Positions 1 to 7,902 of a stretch of 42,657 nt of DNA are shown one piece after another (position 1 is the first letter of the stretch; the number at the start of each line of letters is the position of its first letter). Where the stretch lies: contig NZ_WASP01000010.1 of NCBI RefSeq assembly GCF_009712225.1, forward strand, positions 1 to 42,657. The letters are read 5' to 3'. Position numbers and translations under genes: made by a program. Source of the stretch: Desulfovibrio sp. Its GTDB lineage: Bacteria; Desulfobacterota; Desulfovibrionia; Desulfovibrionales; Desulfovibrionaceae. A model generated the notes under the pieces. It was not told the DNA's origin, did no database searches, and was given only the letters and a program-made list of their open reading frames with translations.

Positions 1-40
1 CCCCCCCCCCGCCCCCCCTCCGGCGGGGGGGGGGCGGGCG
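1..40. other. All-GC inverted repeat at the left edge, 3' of ettA
   Basis: Bases 8-18 (three C, one G, seven C) pair perfectly with 28-38 (seven G, one C, three G), giving an 11-bp stem made only of G-C pairs around a 9-base loop. It lies 3 bases beyond the ettA stop codon on the minus strand. It could be a transcript-end hairpin, but there is no U-tract. The window begins inside the homopolymer, so a sequencing or assembly edge effect is possible. Confidence 0.5.
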
Positions 41-41
41 G

Positions 42-1724
42 CTAACGCGTCAGTTTGCGGTACTTGATGCGGTGCGGCGTGTCGGCATCCTTGCCGAGCC
101 GCTTTTTACGGTCTTCTTCGTAGTCCGTATAGTTGCCTTCATAAAACACCACGCTGGAATCGCCTTCAAAGGCCATGATGTGCGTGGCCACGCGGTCGAG
201 GAACCAGCGGTCATGGCTGATGACCAGCACGCAACCGGCAAAGTTGTCCAGTGCGTCTTCGAGGGCGCGCATGGTGTTTACGTCAATATCGTTGGTGGGT
301 TCGTCAAGCAGCAGCACGTTGGCGCCAGACTTGAGCATGCAGGCCAGGTGCACGCGGTTGCGTTCACCGCCCGAAAGCACGTCCACTTTCTTCTGCTGGT
401 CTGCACCGTGGAAGTTGAAGCGCGTGCAGTAGGCGCGTGCGTTGACTTCACGGCCGCCCAGCTTGATGGTTTCAGCACCGTCGCTGATGACCTCATACAC
501 GGTCTTGCCGGGCGTGAGCGATTCGCGCCCCTGATCCACATAGGCAAACTGCACGGTTTCGCCCACCTTGAGCGTACCGGTGTCGGGCTTTTCCTGCCCC
601 ACAAGCATCTTGAACAGGGTGGTCTTACCCGCGCCGTTGGGGCCGATAATACCCACAATGGCGCCGGGGGGAATGATGGCGTTGACGTTTTCCATCAGTT
701 CCCTGTCGCCCATGCCCTTGCTGACCCCCTCAAGCTCAAAGACAACCTTGCCCAGACGCTGCCCCGGCGGAATGTAGATTTCCAGATCGGGCGCGCGCTT
801 TTCGCTTTCGTGCGAAAGCATGGCTTCGTAGGCGTTCAGGCGGGCCTTACCCTTGGCGTGACGGCCCTTGGGCGACATGCGCACCCATTCCAGTTCGCGC
901 TGAAGGGTCTTCTGCCGGTCGGCTTCGGTTCTTTCTTCGTTGGCAAGACGCTTCTGCTTCTGTTCAAGCCAGGAGGAATAGTTGCCCTTCCACGGAATAC
1001 CCCGGCCACGGTCCAGTTCCAGAATCCAGCCCGCCACGTTGTCGAGGAAGTAACGGTCATGGGTAACGGCGATGACGGTACCGGGGAAGGTGGAAAGAAA
1101 GCGTTCGAGCCAGGCCACCGATTCGGCGTCAAGGTGGTTGGTGGGTTCGTCGAGCAGCAGAATGTCGGGCGATTCCAGCAGCAGGCGGCACAGGGCCACG
1201 CGGCGGCGTTCACCACCAGAAATCTGCGGAACCGGCATGTCGCCGGGCGGGCAACGCAGGGCGTCCATGGCCATTTCAAGGCGCGAATCCAGATCCCAGA
1301 CGTTTTTGGCGTCCATGAGTTCCTGCACTTCGGCCTGACGGGTGATCAGCGCGTCCATTTCGTCCGCTTCCATAGGCTCGGCGAACTTGGCGTTGATTTC
1401 TTCAAATTCGCGGGCGATGGCGGTGAGTTCACTCACGCCGTCTTCAACAACCTCGCGCACGGTGCGGGTTTCGTCCTTCAGCGGCTCCTGCTCAAGGTAG
1501 CCGATGGTGTAGCCGGGGGCCAGCACGGTTTTGCCGTCAAAGGCCTGATCCACACCCGCCAGAATGCGCAGCAGGCTGGATTTACCCGCGCCGTTCAGAC
1601 CAAGCACGCCGATTTTGGCCCCGTAGAAATAGGAAAGCGAAATATCTTTCAGCACTTCCTTCTGGCCATGGCGCTTGGTGACGCGGATCATGGAATAAAT
1701 AATCTTGTCCGGTTCGTTGCTCAT
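42..1724 (-). CDS. ettA: Energy-dependent translational throttle protein EttA (ABC-F ATPase)
   Basis: Cytoplasmic ABC-F protein of 560 residues; E. coli EttA has 555. In that family the protein binds the ribosomal E site and gates the first elongation steps according to the ATP/ADP ratio. Two ATPase domains are visible without membrane segments. Walker A GLNGAGKS is at residues 42-49, followed by signature SGGERRRVAL and Walker B LLLDEPTNHLDAES. The second domain has GPNGAGKT, LSGGERNRV and LLLDEPTNDID. The inter-domain linker is charged and helical, as expected of ABC-F proteins. The ATG at 1724 is chosen because GAGGAG (complement of 1729-1734) lies 4 bases upstream; a TTG 12 bases further up would overlap that site. 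It stands alone, with a GC hairpin just past its stop. Family assignment is firm; EttA rather than another ABC-F rests on length and overall similarity. Confidence 0.94.
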   Translation of the reverse strand: MSNEPDKIIYSMIRVTKRHGQKEVLKDISLSYFYGAKIGVLGLNGAGKSSLLRILAGVDQAFDGKTVLAPGYTIGYLEQEPLKDETRTVREVVEDGVSELTAIAREFEEINAKFAEPMEADEMDALITRQAEVQELMDAKNVWDLDSRLEMAMDALRCPPGDMPVPQISGGERRRVALCRLLLESPDILLLDEPTNHLDAESVAWLERFLSTFPGTVIAVTHDRYFLDNVAGWILELDRGRGIPWKGNYSSWLEQKQKRLANEERTEADRQKTLQRELEWVRMSPKGRHAKGKARLNAYEAMLSHESEKRAPDLEIYIPPGQRLGKVVFELEGVSKGMGDRELMENVNAIIPPGAIVGIIGPNGAGKTTLFKMLVGQEKPDTGTLKVGETVQFAYVDQGRESLTPGKTVYEVISDGAETIKLGGREVNARAYCTRFNFHGADQQKKVDVLSGGERNRVHLACMLKSGANVLLLDEPTNDIDVNTMRALEDALDNFAGCVLVISHDRWFLDRVATHIMAFEGDSSVVFYEGNYTDYEEDRKKRLGKDADTPHRIKYRKLTR

Positions 1725-2203
1725 GATGCTCCTCAAAATTTGGTGACGCTTCCTGCCCTGCTGTGTTTGAGATCAAGCGGGAAGAAGCGCGCGCCAAATG
1801 GGCGCGCTGGTAGTGATAACAAACCTGCGGTCAGCAGACCCCAGACTTGCGCCGCCAGAAGGCTGCGCCTCAAGGCGGAAAACACGAACATCCCGTACCA
1901 GCGAACCGGCAGAGCCCCCTGCGGAATGCAGGGCGCCGTTTGCTGGGTGCGGCTTGCAAGGTGCTGTCAGCAGGTTAGTGCGTGGGCGGGGTCTTTGGCA
2001 AACCATAAGGCCCGCTGGTGCATGGGGCGTGCGTGTAATATATGAGCCTATCCGTTAGCGGATTCTTTTTCAAGTGGCCTTGCGTTGGGGCAAGGAGGCG
2101 ACAATGCAGACGCGCTCAACCGAGCGCCGCTTGCAAGGGGCCGAGCTCTCTGCCAGTATGCGCACCATCCAGCGCGGAAACAGCCGCGCCACAGGAGGTT
2201 GCG
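1725..2203. other. 479-base gene-free stretch between divergent ettA and the transporter
   Basis: No convincing reading frame is present; an open frame running through it is antisense to ettA and has no coding character. It holds an imperfect GC-rich hairpin at 1787-1809, the folded element at 1823-1975, an AT-rich TAATAT at 2036-2041 and a weak hairpin at 2047-2060 followed by TTCTTTTT. Promoters for the two flanking genes must lie here, but I could not place a convincing -35/-10 pair for either. Confidence 0.6.
1823..1975. ncRNA. Candidate structured RNA, rod-like with one large side bulge (6S-like?)
   Basis: Folding by eye gives nested helices. 1823-1828 pairs with 1970-1975 (6 bp), 1832-1836 with 1962-1966 (5 bp), 1846-1850 with 1956-1960 (5 bp) and 1851-1855 with 1949-1953 (5 bp). 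Then 1899-1906 plus 1908-1910 pairs with 1935-1945 (11 bp, one G-U, one bulged C), capped by 1917-1922 with 1928-1933 (6 bp). One strand carries a 43-base bulge (1856-1898), the other only 3 bases. A long rod with a large internal bulge in a gene-free region recalls 6S RNA, but I see no diagnostic sequence. The fold is possible from either strand, and the strand is not resolved. It could also be a leader of ettA or of the transporter. Confidence 0.35.
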
Positions 2204-3148
2204 TTGACCAGTCTTATACTGCGTGTTGCCAGTACCATCACCCGCTATATGGGCGTGCTCATACTTGTCTGCTCTGCCCTTGCACTGTGGAAGCCCGAAC
2301 TATTCCGGTGGGTAGCCCCCTACGTGACGCCGCTTCTGGGCTGCATCATGTTTGGCATGGGCATGACGCTGCGCCTCAAGGACTTCAGCCTTGTGTTCTC
2401 CCAGCCCCGCGCCCTGCTGCTGGGCCTGATGGCCCAGTTTGTGTGCATGCCCCTGCTGGCCTTTGCGCTTTGCAACATTTTCTCTCTGCCGCCCGATCTT
2501 GCCATGGGCGTCATACTGGTGGGCACTGCCCCCGGCGGCACAGCTTCAAACGTGCTTACTTTCATAGCAAAGGGCGACGTGCCGTATTCCGTTGCGCTCA
2601 CATCGCTTACCACGGTGGTCGCCCTGGTGCTGATGCCCGTGCTCACATGGCTGCTTGGCGGCGTGTGGGTTCCTGTGGATATGGCGGGCCTGTTTATTTC
2701 CATTCTCAAGATCGTGGTCATTCCCGTGCTGCTGGGCATTGTGGCGCACCGCTATCTTGCGGGGCTGACCAACAGCGCCCTGCCCTTTTTGCCCCCACTT
2801 TCCGCGCTTACCATCACTCTGGTGGTGGCGGGCATTATTGCCATCAACGCGCACAGCATCCTCGGGGCCAGCGTTTCCATTTTTCTGGTGGTTGTGTGCC
2901 ACAACCTGCTGGGCATGGCCTTTGGTTATGCAGCCGGACGCATGTGGAAGTTTGACGAGGCCCGTTGCCGAGCTCTCTGTTTTGAGGTGGGCACGCAAAA
3001 TTCCGGTCTTGCCACGGCCCTTGCACTGGCGCACTTTTCGCCCGTTTCAGCCATAGCCGGGGCGCTCTTCAGCGTGTGGCAGAATATTTCGGGTGCGCTG
3101 GTTTCCAACTACTTTCACGGCTCAGAAATCAGGCAGAACAAGCCCTGA
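2204..3148 (+). CDS. Bile acid:sodium symporter (BASS/YocS-like) family transporter
   Basis: Integral inner-membrane protein of 314 residues, almost entirely hydrophobic, with roughly nine to ten predicted helices. Family hallmarks are visible: GMGMTLRLKDF after the second helix, GTAPGGTASNVLTFIAKGD in the centre and EVGTQNSGLATALA near the C-terminus; the last two resemble the sodium-site crossover regions of this family. Members carry organic anions such as bile acids, pantoate or keto acids with sodium; the substrate here cannot be read from sequence. The TTG at 2204 is chosen because AGGAGG (2193-2198) sits 5 bases upstream. The open frame continues to 2042, but that part has no membrane or family character. 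A hairpin (3162-3169 with 3214-3221) lies downstream. Confidence 0.88.
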   Translation: MTSLILRVASTITRYMGVLILVCSALALWKPELFRWVAPYVTPLLGCIMFGMGMTLRLKDFSLVFSQPRALLLGLMAQFVCMPLLAFALCNIFSLPPDLAMGVILVGTAPGGTASNVLTFIAKGDVPYSVALTSLTTVVALVLMPVLTWLLGGVWVPVDMAGLFISILKIVVIPVLLGIVAHRYLAGLTNSALPFLPPLSALTITLVVAGIIAINAHSILGASVSIFLVVVCHNLLGMAFGYAAGRMWKFDEARCRALCFEVGTQNSGLATALALAHFSPVSAIAGALFSVWQNISGALVSNYFHGSEIRQNKP

Positions 3149-3329
3149 ACGAATCCCCCCTGCCCGCGCAGCCATGCTGACCATGCCGTAACGGCACGGC
3201 GGCTTTGACTCTGGCGCGGGCCTGTGCCAGTTTGTTTACAACGCTGGCCAGCACACGCCCATGGGCGATGGCAGCGCACAAAGTTTTTACGTTCAACCAC
3301 TTACCCACAAGATGGATGAAGGAAGCGCC

Positions 3330-3710
3330 ATGAGCAAGGAAGTCATAAGCACCAGCAATGCCCCCGGAGCGGTGGGCCCCTACAGTCAGGGCATCAAAAC
3401 CGGCAACCTGTTCTTTTTCTCCGGCCAGATTCCCATTGACCCCGCCGTCGGCAAGATGGTGGAGGACGACGTGACTGCCCAGGCCGAACAGGCCTGCAAA
3501 AATGTTATGGCACTGCTTGAATCGCAGGGCCTCACCGCCGACAACGTGGTCAAGAGCACCGTGTTCATTACCGATATGGGCACATTTGCCGCTGTGAACG
3601 AAGTGTACAAAAAGTATTTTACGGCTCCCTGCCCCGCGCGTTCGTGCGTGGAGGTCAGCAAGCTGCCCCTTGGCGCTCAGGTTGAAATCGAGGTCATTGC
3701 CTCCCTGTAA
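3330..3710 (+). CDS. ridA: RidA family enamine/imine deaminase
   Basis: Small cytoplasmic protein of 126 residues, the normal size for RidA (YjgF/YER057c/UK114). In the family it hydrolyses reactive 2-aminoacrylate and related enamines released by PLP enzymes such as threonine dehydratase, and works as a trimer with active sites between subunits. Visible signatures are GAVGPYSQGI near the N-terminus, the FFSGQIPIDP strand, and the C-terminal PARSCVEV-KLPLGAQVEIE region containing the substrate-binding arginine. ATG 3330 is preceded by GAAGGA at about 3318; an earlier in-frame ATG at 3261 would add 23 residues without family similarity. It appears monocistronic, with a strong terminator at 3753-3791. 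Confidence 0.95.
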   Translation: MSKEVISTSNAPGAVGPYSQGIKTGNLFFFSGQIPIDPAVGKMVEDDVTAQAEQACKNVMALLESQGLTADNVVKSTVFITDMGTFAAVNEVYKKYFTAPCPARSCVEVSKLPLGAQVEIEVIASL

Positions 3711-3752
3711 TCTCCAGACCTTGCCTGCGGCGGCAACTCCGCGCGTCAGTCA

Positions 3753-3791
3753 AACGCGGCCCCTTACTACAGGAGGCCGCGTTGTTTTTTT
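3753..3791 (+). terminator. Rho-independent terminator of ridA
   Basis: 9-bp stem, 3753-3761 with 3775-3783, followed by G and seven T. The second arm can instead form a longer hairpin with 3793-3805; see the findings. Confidence 0.85.
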
Positions 3792-3922
3792 GCAACGCGG
3801 CCTCCAGCACGGGGGCTGGCAGACCTGCGCCGTGCGCTTGTGAGCCGGGGCTTTGCCGATTTACAGAATCTATAAAATAGTGGATTATGCAAAGGATAAA
3901 CAACAGATGCGAGGCGCACGGC

Positions 3923-4675
3923 ATGGATGACCAACAAGCGGATACAGCAGGGCAGTTTACCCTGCAAATGCAAAAGCTGCTTTTGCAGCACAGCATTGCC
4001 GCCTGGCCGCGCCGGGGGCGCACGCTGCTTGAGATAAACTGCGGCAGGGGCGACTTTTTGCCCTTGCTGTGGGAGTGCGGCTTTGACATGACCGCCACCG
4101 AATCAGACCCCGACCTGCGGGCCGAAGCTGACCGCATGGCCGACCGGGCCGAAGTTCTGGCCGCTGCAGACGACCACCTGCCCTTTGACGATGGTGAATT
4201 TGACTGGGTTGTGCTGCACCTTGTGTCGCACGGGACCCAAAACGCGCTCAATGCCATGGCCGAAGCGCTGCGCGTGGCCTCTGCCGGCGTTGCCCTTACC
4301 TTCTGGAACGCGGCTTCGCTGCCCTATATGCTGCACCGCGTCACCAACCGCAAAAATCCGTGGCACGGCCCGGTCTTTTGCTGGTGGCAGGTATGGCGGG
4401 CGCTCAGAAGTCTTGCCGCGGGCAGCATCAGCGGCGCAAGTGTGCTTGCGGGGCCGCAGGGAACGTGGAACGCCCAGTGCGTGCTCTCGCGCTGCAACAG
4501 GGTTTTGCCCTGGCTGCCCATGGGCGCGTGGGGAATCATTCGCATTGATCTGAACAAGTCGCGCCCGGTTACACCACTGCCCTTACGGCTTGGCCGCAGG
4601 CGCATGCGCCGCCCCGAGCCTGTGATGGAATGCGGCCACAAATCACAGACCAAAGCCGTCAACACTGAAAGGTAA
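3923..4675 (+). CDS. Class I SAM-dependent methyltransferase-like protein
   Basis: Soluble protein of 250 residues. It shows a class I methyltransferase fold: motif I LLEINCGRGDFLPLL, the acidic end of strand beta-2 (TATESDPDLR), a DDHLPFDDGEFDWVVLH segment matching the D-x-LPF-x-D...FD pattern of Methyltransf_11, and a following helix EALRVASAGVALTFWN. Motif I has N-C-G-R-G in place of the usual G-x-G-x-G start, so cofactor binding is likely but not certain. The C-terminus ends in an Arg-rich tail. Substrate is unknown. The ATG at 3923 has GAGG 8 bases upstream; an ATG at 3887 is possible but lacks a ribosome site. The next gene starts 5 bases after the stop, so the two are probably co-transcribed. 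Confidence 0.7.
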   Translation: MDDQQADTAGQFTLQMQKLLLQHSIAAWPRRGRTLLEINCGRGDFLPLLWECGFDMTATESDPDLRAEADRMADRAEVLAAADDHLPFDDGEFDWVVLHLVSHGTQNALNAMAEALRVASAGVALTFWNAASLPYMLHRVTNRKNPWHGPVFCWWQVWRALRSLAAGSISGASVLAGPQGTWNAQCVLSRCNRVLPWLPMGAWGIIRIDLNKSRPVTPLPLRLGRRRMRRPEPVMECGHKSQTKAVNTER

Positions 4676-4680
4676 GCGCC

Positions 4681-5739
4681 ATGAGTCTGCCCGTCGTTGC
4701 CTCAATTGTTGCCTTTATCCGCAAGCACACCTTTGTGCTGGCGGCCATTCTGCTTGTCGTGCTTGCCGCTGTGGGTGGCTACAGCGGCTGGCGGCATTAC
4801 CAGTACCGCCAGACAGCCGAATTTGCCTTTACGCAGATCAAGGATGCCCTGCACCCCACCAAACCCGCAGATCTGGCGCAACGCATAGATTTCAGCGCCA
4901 TCACCAGACCGCTGGTGCAGGCTGTGGCGCAGCACTACCCCAATCTCAAAAAAGGTCCCAACCAGCTGCGCGACCTGAGCGACATAATTCAGATTGGCCT
5001 GCTCAAGCAGGCCCGTTCCAAGGAAGAACCCGCCAAGGAAGAAACAGACGAGCTCGCGCGCCTCAAAACGCCCCTCTATGTTTTGCCGCCCACCTTTTAC
5101 ACACAGCTTGCGGCAACGCTGACCCTGCAAAACCCCACGGAAACCACGGCCCTTATCGCAGCCAGGGTACGGCACCCGGTACTGAACAAGGAATTTTCGC
5201 TTTTGCTGCGCATGGACAAGACCGTCGAAGGCTGGAAGGTTGACGACTTTGTCAACGCCGAAGAAGTGGTGCGCCAGTTCCGCGAGTACCAGGTCGAGCG
5301 CATGACAGCACAACGGCAGATCATTCTTGACAAAAATGCCAAGATAAAGACACGCATGGAAGAGATGCTTCCCATAAAGTCCTGCACGGTGAGCGCGGGG
5401 CTGATTTCTGACGGCAAAACACTGCTGGTCGTGGTAAATGCCAAGGGCAAAAATACCGGCACGGTCATGATCAACAATATGGACCTTTCGGCAAAAATCT
5501 GCACACCTGATGGAACAGAACTGCTGCACCGCTTTCTGAATGCCGTGCAGCCCACGGTTCCCGGCGAAGATTTTGAACGCAACTGGACCATTGAAATGGA
5601 CGGCGAAAGTGCCCAGGGCAAGGCTATTCTGTCAGGGCGCAAGCTCACCTGCGAGGCCTCGTGGAAAACCCTGGGCCTTGCCAACGGCGAAATATTGCAC
5701 TTTACCGTGGCGCCCGCCCTGCTGGAAGAATTTCAGTAA
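4681..5739 (+). CDS. Membrane-anchored protein of unknown function
   Basis: 352 residues with one N-terminal membrane segment (about residues 17-38), preceded by two basic residues, and the remainder predicted outside the cytoplasm. The segment after the anchor (QIKDALHPTKPADL then RIDFSAITRPLVQAV) recalls DUF2939-type proteins, which share an anchor followed by a paired-helix region ending in a V-D-F/I-D-F motif; this is a resemblance, not an identification. A central stretch at about 120-140 is charged (KEEPAKEETDE). The C-terminal third is beta-rich and could be an Ig-like or lipocalin-like domain. GAAAGG lies 8 bases upstream of ATG 4681 and overlaps the end of the upstream methyltransferase gene, suggesting coupling. 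No function can be assigned. Confidence 0.75.
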   Translation: MSLPVVASIVAFIRKHTFVLAAILLVVLAAVGGYSGWRHYQYRQTAEFAFTQIKDALHPTKPADLAQRIDFSAITRPLVQAVAQHYPNLKKGPNQLRDLSDIIQIGLLKQARSKEEPAKEETDELARLKTPLYVLPPTFYTQLAATLTLQNPTETTALIAARVRHPVLNKEFSLLLRMDKTVEGWKVDDFVNAEEVVRQFREYQVERMTAQRQIILDKNAKIKTRMEEMLPIKSCTVSAGLISDGKTLLVVVNAKGKNTGTVMINNMDLSAKICTPDGTELLHRFLNAVQPTVPGEDFERNWTIEMDGESAQGKAILSGRKLTCEASWKTLGLANGEILHFTVAPALLEEFQ

Positions 5740-5861
5740 TTTTCACAGTAACCTGCCCACTATGCCCTTTTCTCGCGCAGGCTAATATGTAATAGTGACA
5801 CGGTTGGCGGGCCGGGCAAAGCGACCCGTGCCAACCGCACATAAACTCAAGGAGCCGCAAA

Positions 5862-6608
5862 ATGTCGGGCCTCAGCCGTTCCATACACCTTACGGTGCAT
5901 ATCCATAAAGACCCCGCAGCCATGGCCGAACGCGCCGCCCACATTCTGGCGGCTGCCTGCGAAGAAGCCATTGCTGACAGGGGTGTTTTCCGCATTGCCC
6001 TTTCTGGCGGGCAAACCCCCACGCCGCTCTTTCGCCTGCTGGCGGGCAAAGACTGGGCCGACCGCCTGCCCTGGGACAAAATGACTTTTTACTGGGTGGA
6101 CGAGCGCTGCGTTGGCCCCGATCACCCGGACAGCAACTACGGCCTCGCCCGCCGCGAACTGCTCAGCATGGTTCCGGCCACCCACTTTTTCCGCATGCGC
6201 GGCGAAGAAGACCCCGTTGAAGCCGCCGTCAAGTACGAGCAGCAGATCAGGGCCGAATTCAATCTTGGTCACCACGAACTGCCCCGCTTCGACTTTATGC
6301 TGCTGGGCATGGGCGAAGACGGCCACACCGGTTCCATCTTCCCCAATTCGCCCGCCCTGGCCGAGCGCAAACGCCTTGTGATCGACCAGTACGTGCCCGA
6401 ACGCAAGGCCGACCGCCTTACGCTCACCCTGCCCGTCATCAACAACGCGCGTTGCTGCATGTTTCTGGTGACCGGCAAGGAAAAGCACGATGTGCTCTCA
6501 CGCGCGCTGAACCTGCTGGCAGAGCCCACCCTGCCCGCGCAGAAGGTGCGCCCCGGCTTTGGCGAACTTATCTGGGTTGTGGACGAAGCCGCCGCCAGAG
6601 GCGAATAG
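5862..6608 (+). CDS. pgl: 6-phosphogluconolactonase
   Basis: Cytoplasmic enzyme of 248 residues, the usual size for the DevB/NagB-like family. It hydrolyses 6-phosphogluconolactone to 6-phosphogluconate in the oxidative pentose phosphate pathway. Signatures: ALSGGQTPTPLFRLLA (phosphate-binding loop), FYWVDERCVGPDHPDSNYGLAR, and LLGMGEDGHTGSIFPNSPAL, which matches the family G-M-G-x-D-G-H-T-A/G-S-x-F-P motif with its catalytic histidine. AAGGAG lies about 7 bases before ATG 5862. Unlike many genomes it is not next to zwf or gnd here; a terminator follows directly. Assignment to Pgl rather than glucosamine-6-phosphate deaminase rests on the W-V-D-E-R and G-H-T motifs. Confidence 0.94.
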   Translation: MSGLSRSIHLTVHIHKDPAAMAERAAHILAAACEEAIADRGVFRIALSGGQTPTPLFRLLAGKDWADRLPWDKMTFYWVDERCVGPDHPDSNYGLARRELLSMVPATHFFRMRGEEDPVEAAVKYEQQIRAEFNLGHHELPRFDFMLLGMGEDGHTGSIFPNSPALAERKRLVIDQYVPERKADRLTLTLPVINNARCCMFLVTGKEKHDVLSRALNLLAEPTLPAQKVRPGFGELIWVVDEAAARGE

Positions 6609-6640
6609 CTGCCGCGCGTCCAGCCAGCCTGTTTGCAACG

Positions 6641-6673
6641 ACAAGCCCCTCTTTCGAGGGGCTTGTTCTGTTT
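6641..6673 (+). terminator. Rho-independent terminator of pgl
   Basis: Perfect 11-bp stem, 6641-6651 with 6656-6666, loop TTTC, followed by TCTGTTT. It lies between the convergent pgl and M15 peptidase genes. The minus-strand side lacks a good T-run. Confidence 0.8.
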
Positions 6674-6721
6674 GCGCAACACAATTTGCCAAGCCTGCAC
6701 ACAAAGCAGCGTGCCGTAGCT

Positions 6722-7843
6722 CTAGGGAGCCGCAGGCGCGCCAGCCGCTTCTGGCTGGGGCAGACCAGCTGGTCTGGTCGCAGCAGAATCCAGTGTTTTG
6801 TCCGCTGACTTGGATTCTGGCCTTGCCGCCGATTTGTCTGTCGGTTTAACCACCGGGGCAAGGCTCTGCCCCGCCGACTGTGCCGCGGCATCAGCGCCCG
6901 GCAAATGCTCCTGCCCTTGCAGCACGCGAGCCTTGCAGATTATTTCGGGTCTGTATTCAAAATGCATCAGGTCATATTCGTGCCACTTGCCACCCCAGAT
7001 GAAGCCCTCGTTTTCAAAGGCCGCCACAATGGATGCGGGATAGCTTTTTTGCAGGGGGTGCGGGCGCAGCTTGCTCCACCGCCAGTAGGTGGCGATACCG
7101 GGGCTGATATCAAAGGCTATGCCAAAAGCATGGGGGCTCAGCCGGTTTTCGCCCGCAATGCGCCGCCACGCAAAACCACCGTCCATCTTGAGCAGGGTTT
7201 TGAGACGCGGCTCGTGGGCAACCTGCGGGGCAAGAACGGCATCGGCGCGATTCATGGCCTGTGCGGCAGCAGGCGAAAGATGCAGATGCTGACCATTCAG
7301 CCGGGCCTGCACAAGATGGCTACCCACGGCCTTGGGACTTGCGCCGTAGAGGGTTTGCAGCAGGTCGTATGACCGCCGCCGCCCCGGCGATACGCCAAGC
7401 GGGGTTTCGGGTCTTTCCGGTTCAAGAGGGTAGGGCTCGGCCATGCTGACCCGCACGCTCACCACCCACTCCGATTCCTGACCGCTGGCTTCCTGCCCTG
7501 CGGCTGCCGCGTACAACACACGACGACCATCGGTAAATACCAGCCACTGGCCCTGTGCATCGGCTACCATGCCCGTAATCTGGGGGTAGGCCCGGCGCAG
7601 GCAGTACAAATCCATGCGCCCGGTGTCGTCCAGATCCGCTGGCAGGTCGGCCAGAGAATTGGCCGGGGCATTGGCCGGGCCGTTCATCTGGCCATTTACC
7701 TGGGCAGACGCCCCCTGAACCGCCGGGCTTGCAGCAGATGAAGCCCCGGAAACACCGTTAACGGACATGTTTGGGGCCATAGCCGGTTGGGCATGCGCGC
7801 CGGAAGCACTGCACAAAAAAATAAAGAGCAATAATATTGGCAT
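6722..7843 (-). CDS. Secreted M15-family (D-Ala-D-Ala carboxypeptidase-like) metallopeptidase
   Basis: 373-residue exported protein. An N-terminal hydrophobic signal (MPILLLFIFLCSASGAHA) with a probable cleavage after A-H-A is followed by an Ala/Ser/Asn-rich linker to about residue 75. The catalytic part, about residues 150-300, shows the zinc-ligand pattern of VanY/M15C enzymes: S-P-H-A-F-G-I-A-F-D supplies His and Asp, and W-H-E-Y-D-L-M-H-F-E-Y supplies the catalytic Glu/Asp and the third ligand His. Such enzymes trim peptidoglycan peptides in the periplasm. The C-terminal 60 residues are low-complexity Ala/Lys/Pro. The ATG at 7843 lacks a clear ribosome site but gives a clean signal peptide; the positive n-region is missing. 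It is divergent from mtaB, 59 bases away. Confidence 0.82.
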   Translation of the reverse strand: MPILLLFIFLCSASGAHAQPAMAPNMSVNGVSGASSAASPAVQGASAQVNGQMNGPANAPANSLADLPADLDDTGRMDLYCLRRAYPQITGMVADAQGQWLVFTDGRRVLYAAAAGQEASGQESEWVVSVRVSMAEPYPLEPERPETPLGVSPGRRRSYDLLQTLYGASPKAVGSHLVQARLNGQHLHLSPAAAQAMNRADAVLAPQVAHEPRLKTLLKMDGGFAWRRIAGENRLSPHAFGIAFDISPGIATYWRWSKLRPHPLQKSYPASIVAAFENEGFIWGGKWHEYDLMHFEYRPEIICKARVLQGQEHLPGADAAAQSAGQSLAPVVKPTDKSAARPESKSADKTLDSAATRPAGLPQPEAAGAPAAP

Positions 7844-7867
7844 GAAGACAGCCTAGCCGCCCCCGGC

Positions 7868-7896
7868 TTGTCAAGGCAAGAGCTTTTGCGTACATC
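7868..7896 (+). promoter_or_regulatory. Possible mtaB promoter (leaderless arrangement)
   Basis: TTGTCA (7868-7873), 17-base spacer, TACATC (7891-7896). The -10 ends 6 bases before the mtaB ATG, so the start site would coincide with the start codon. The -10 matches consensus at only three positions. Confidence 0.35.
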
Positions 7897-7902
7897 TGCG
7901 CC

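Noticed and set aside
72..2045. 657-codon open frame on the plus strand across ettA
   Set aside because: It is antisense to the well-supported ettA gene, lacks a ribosome site and has no family motif; long antisense frames are common opposite GC-rich coding sequence.
7844..7902. TTGACA on the minus strand as promoter of the M15 peptidase gene
   Set aside because: A 17-base spacer would put the -10 (CTGTCT) almost on the start codon and the hexamer does not match consensus.
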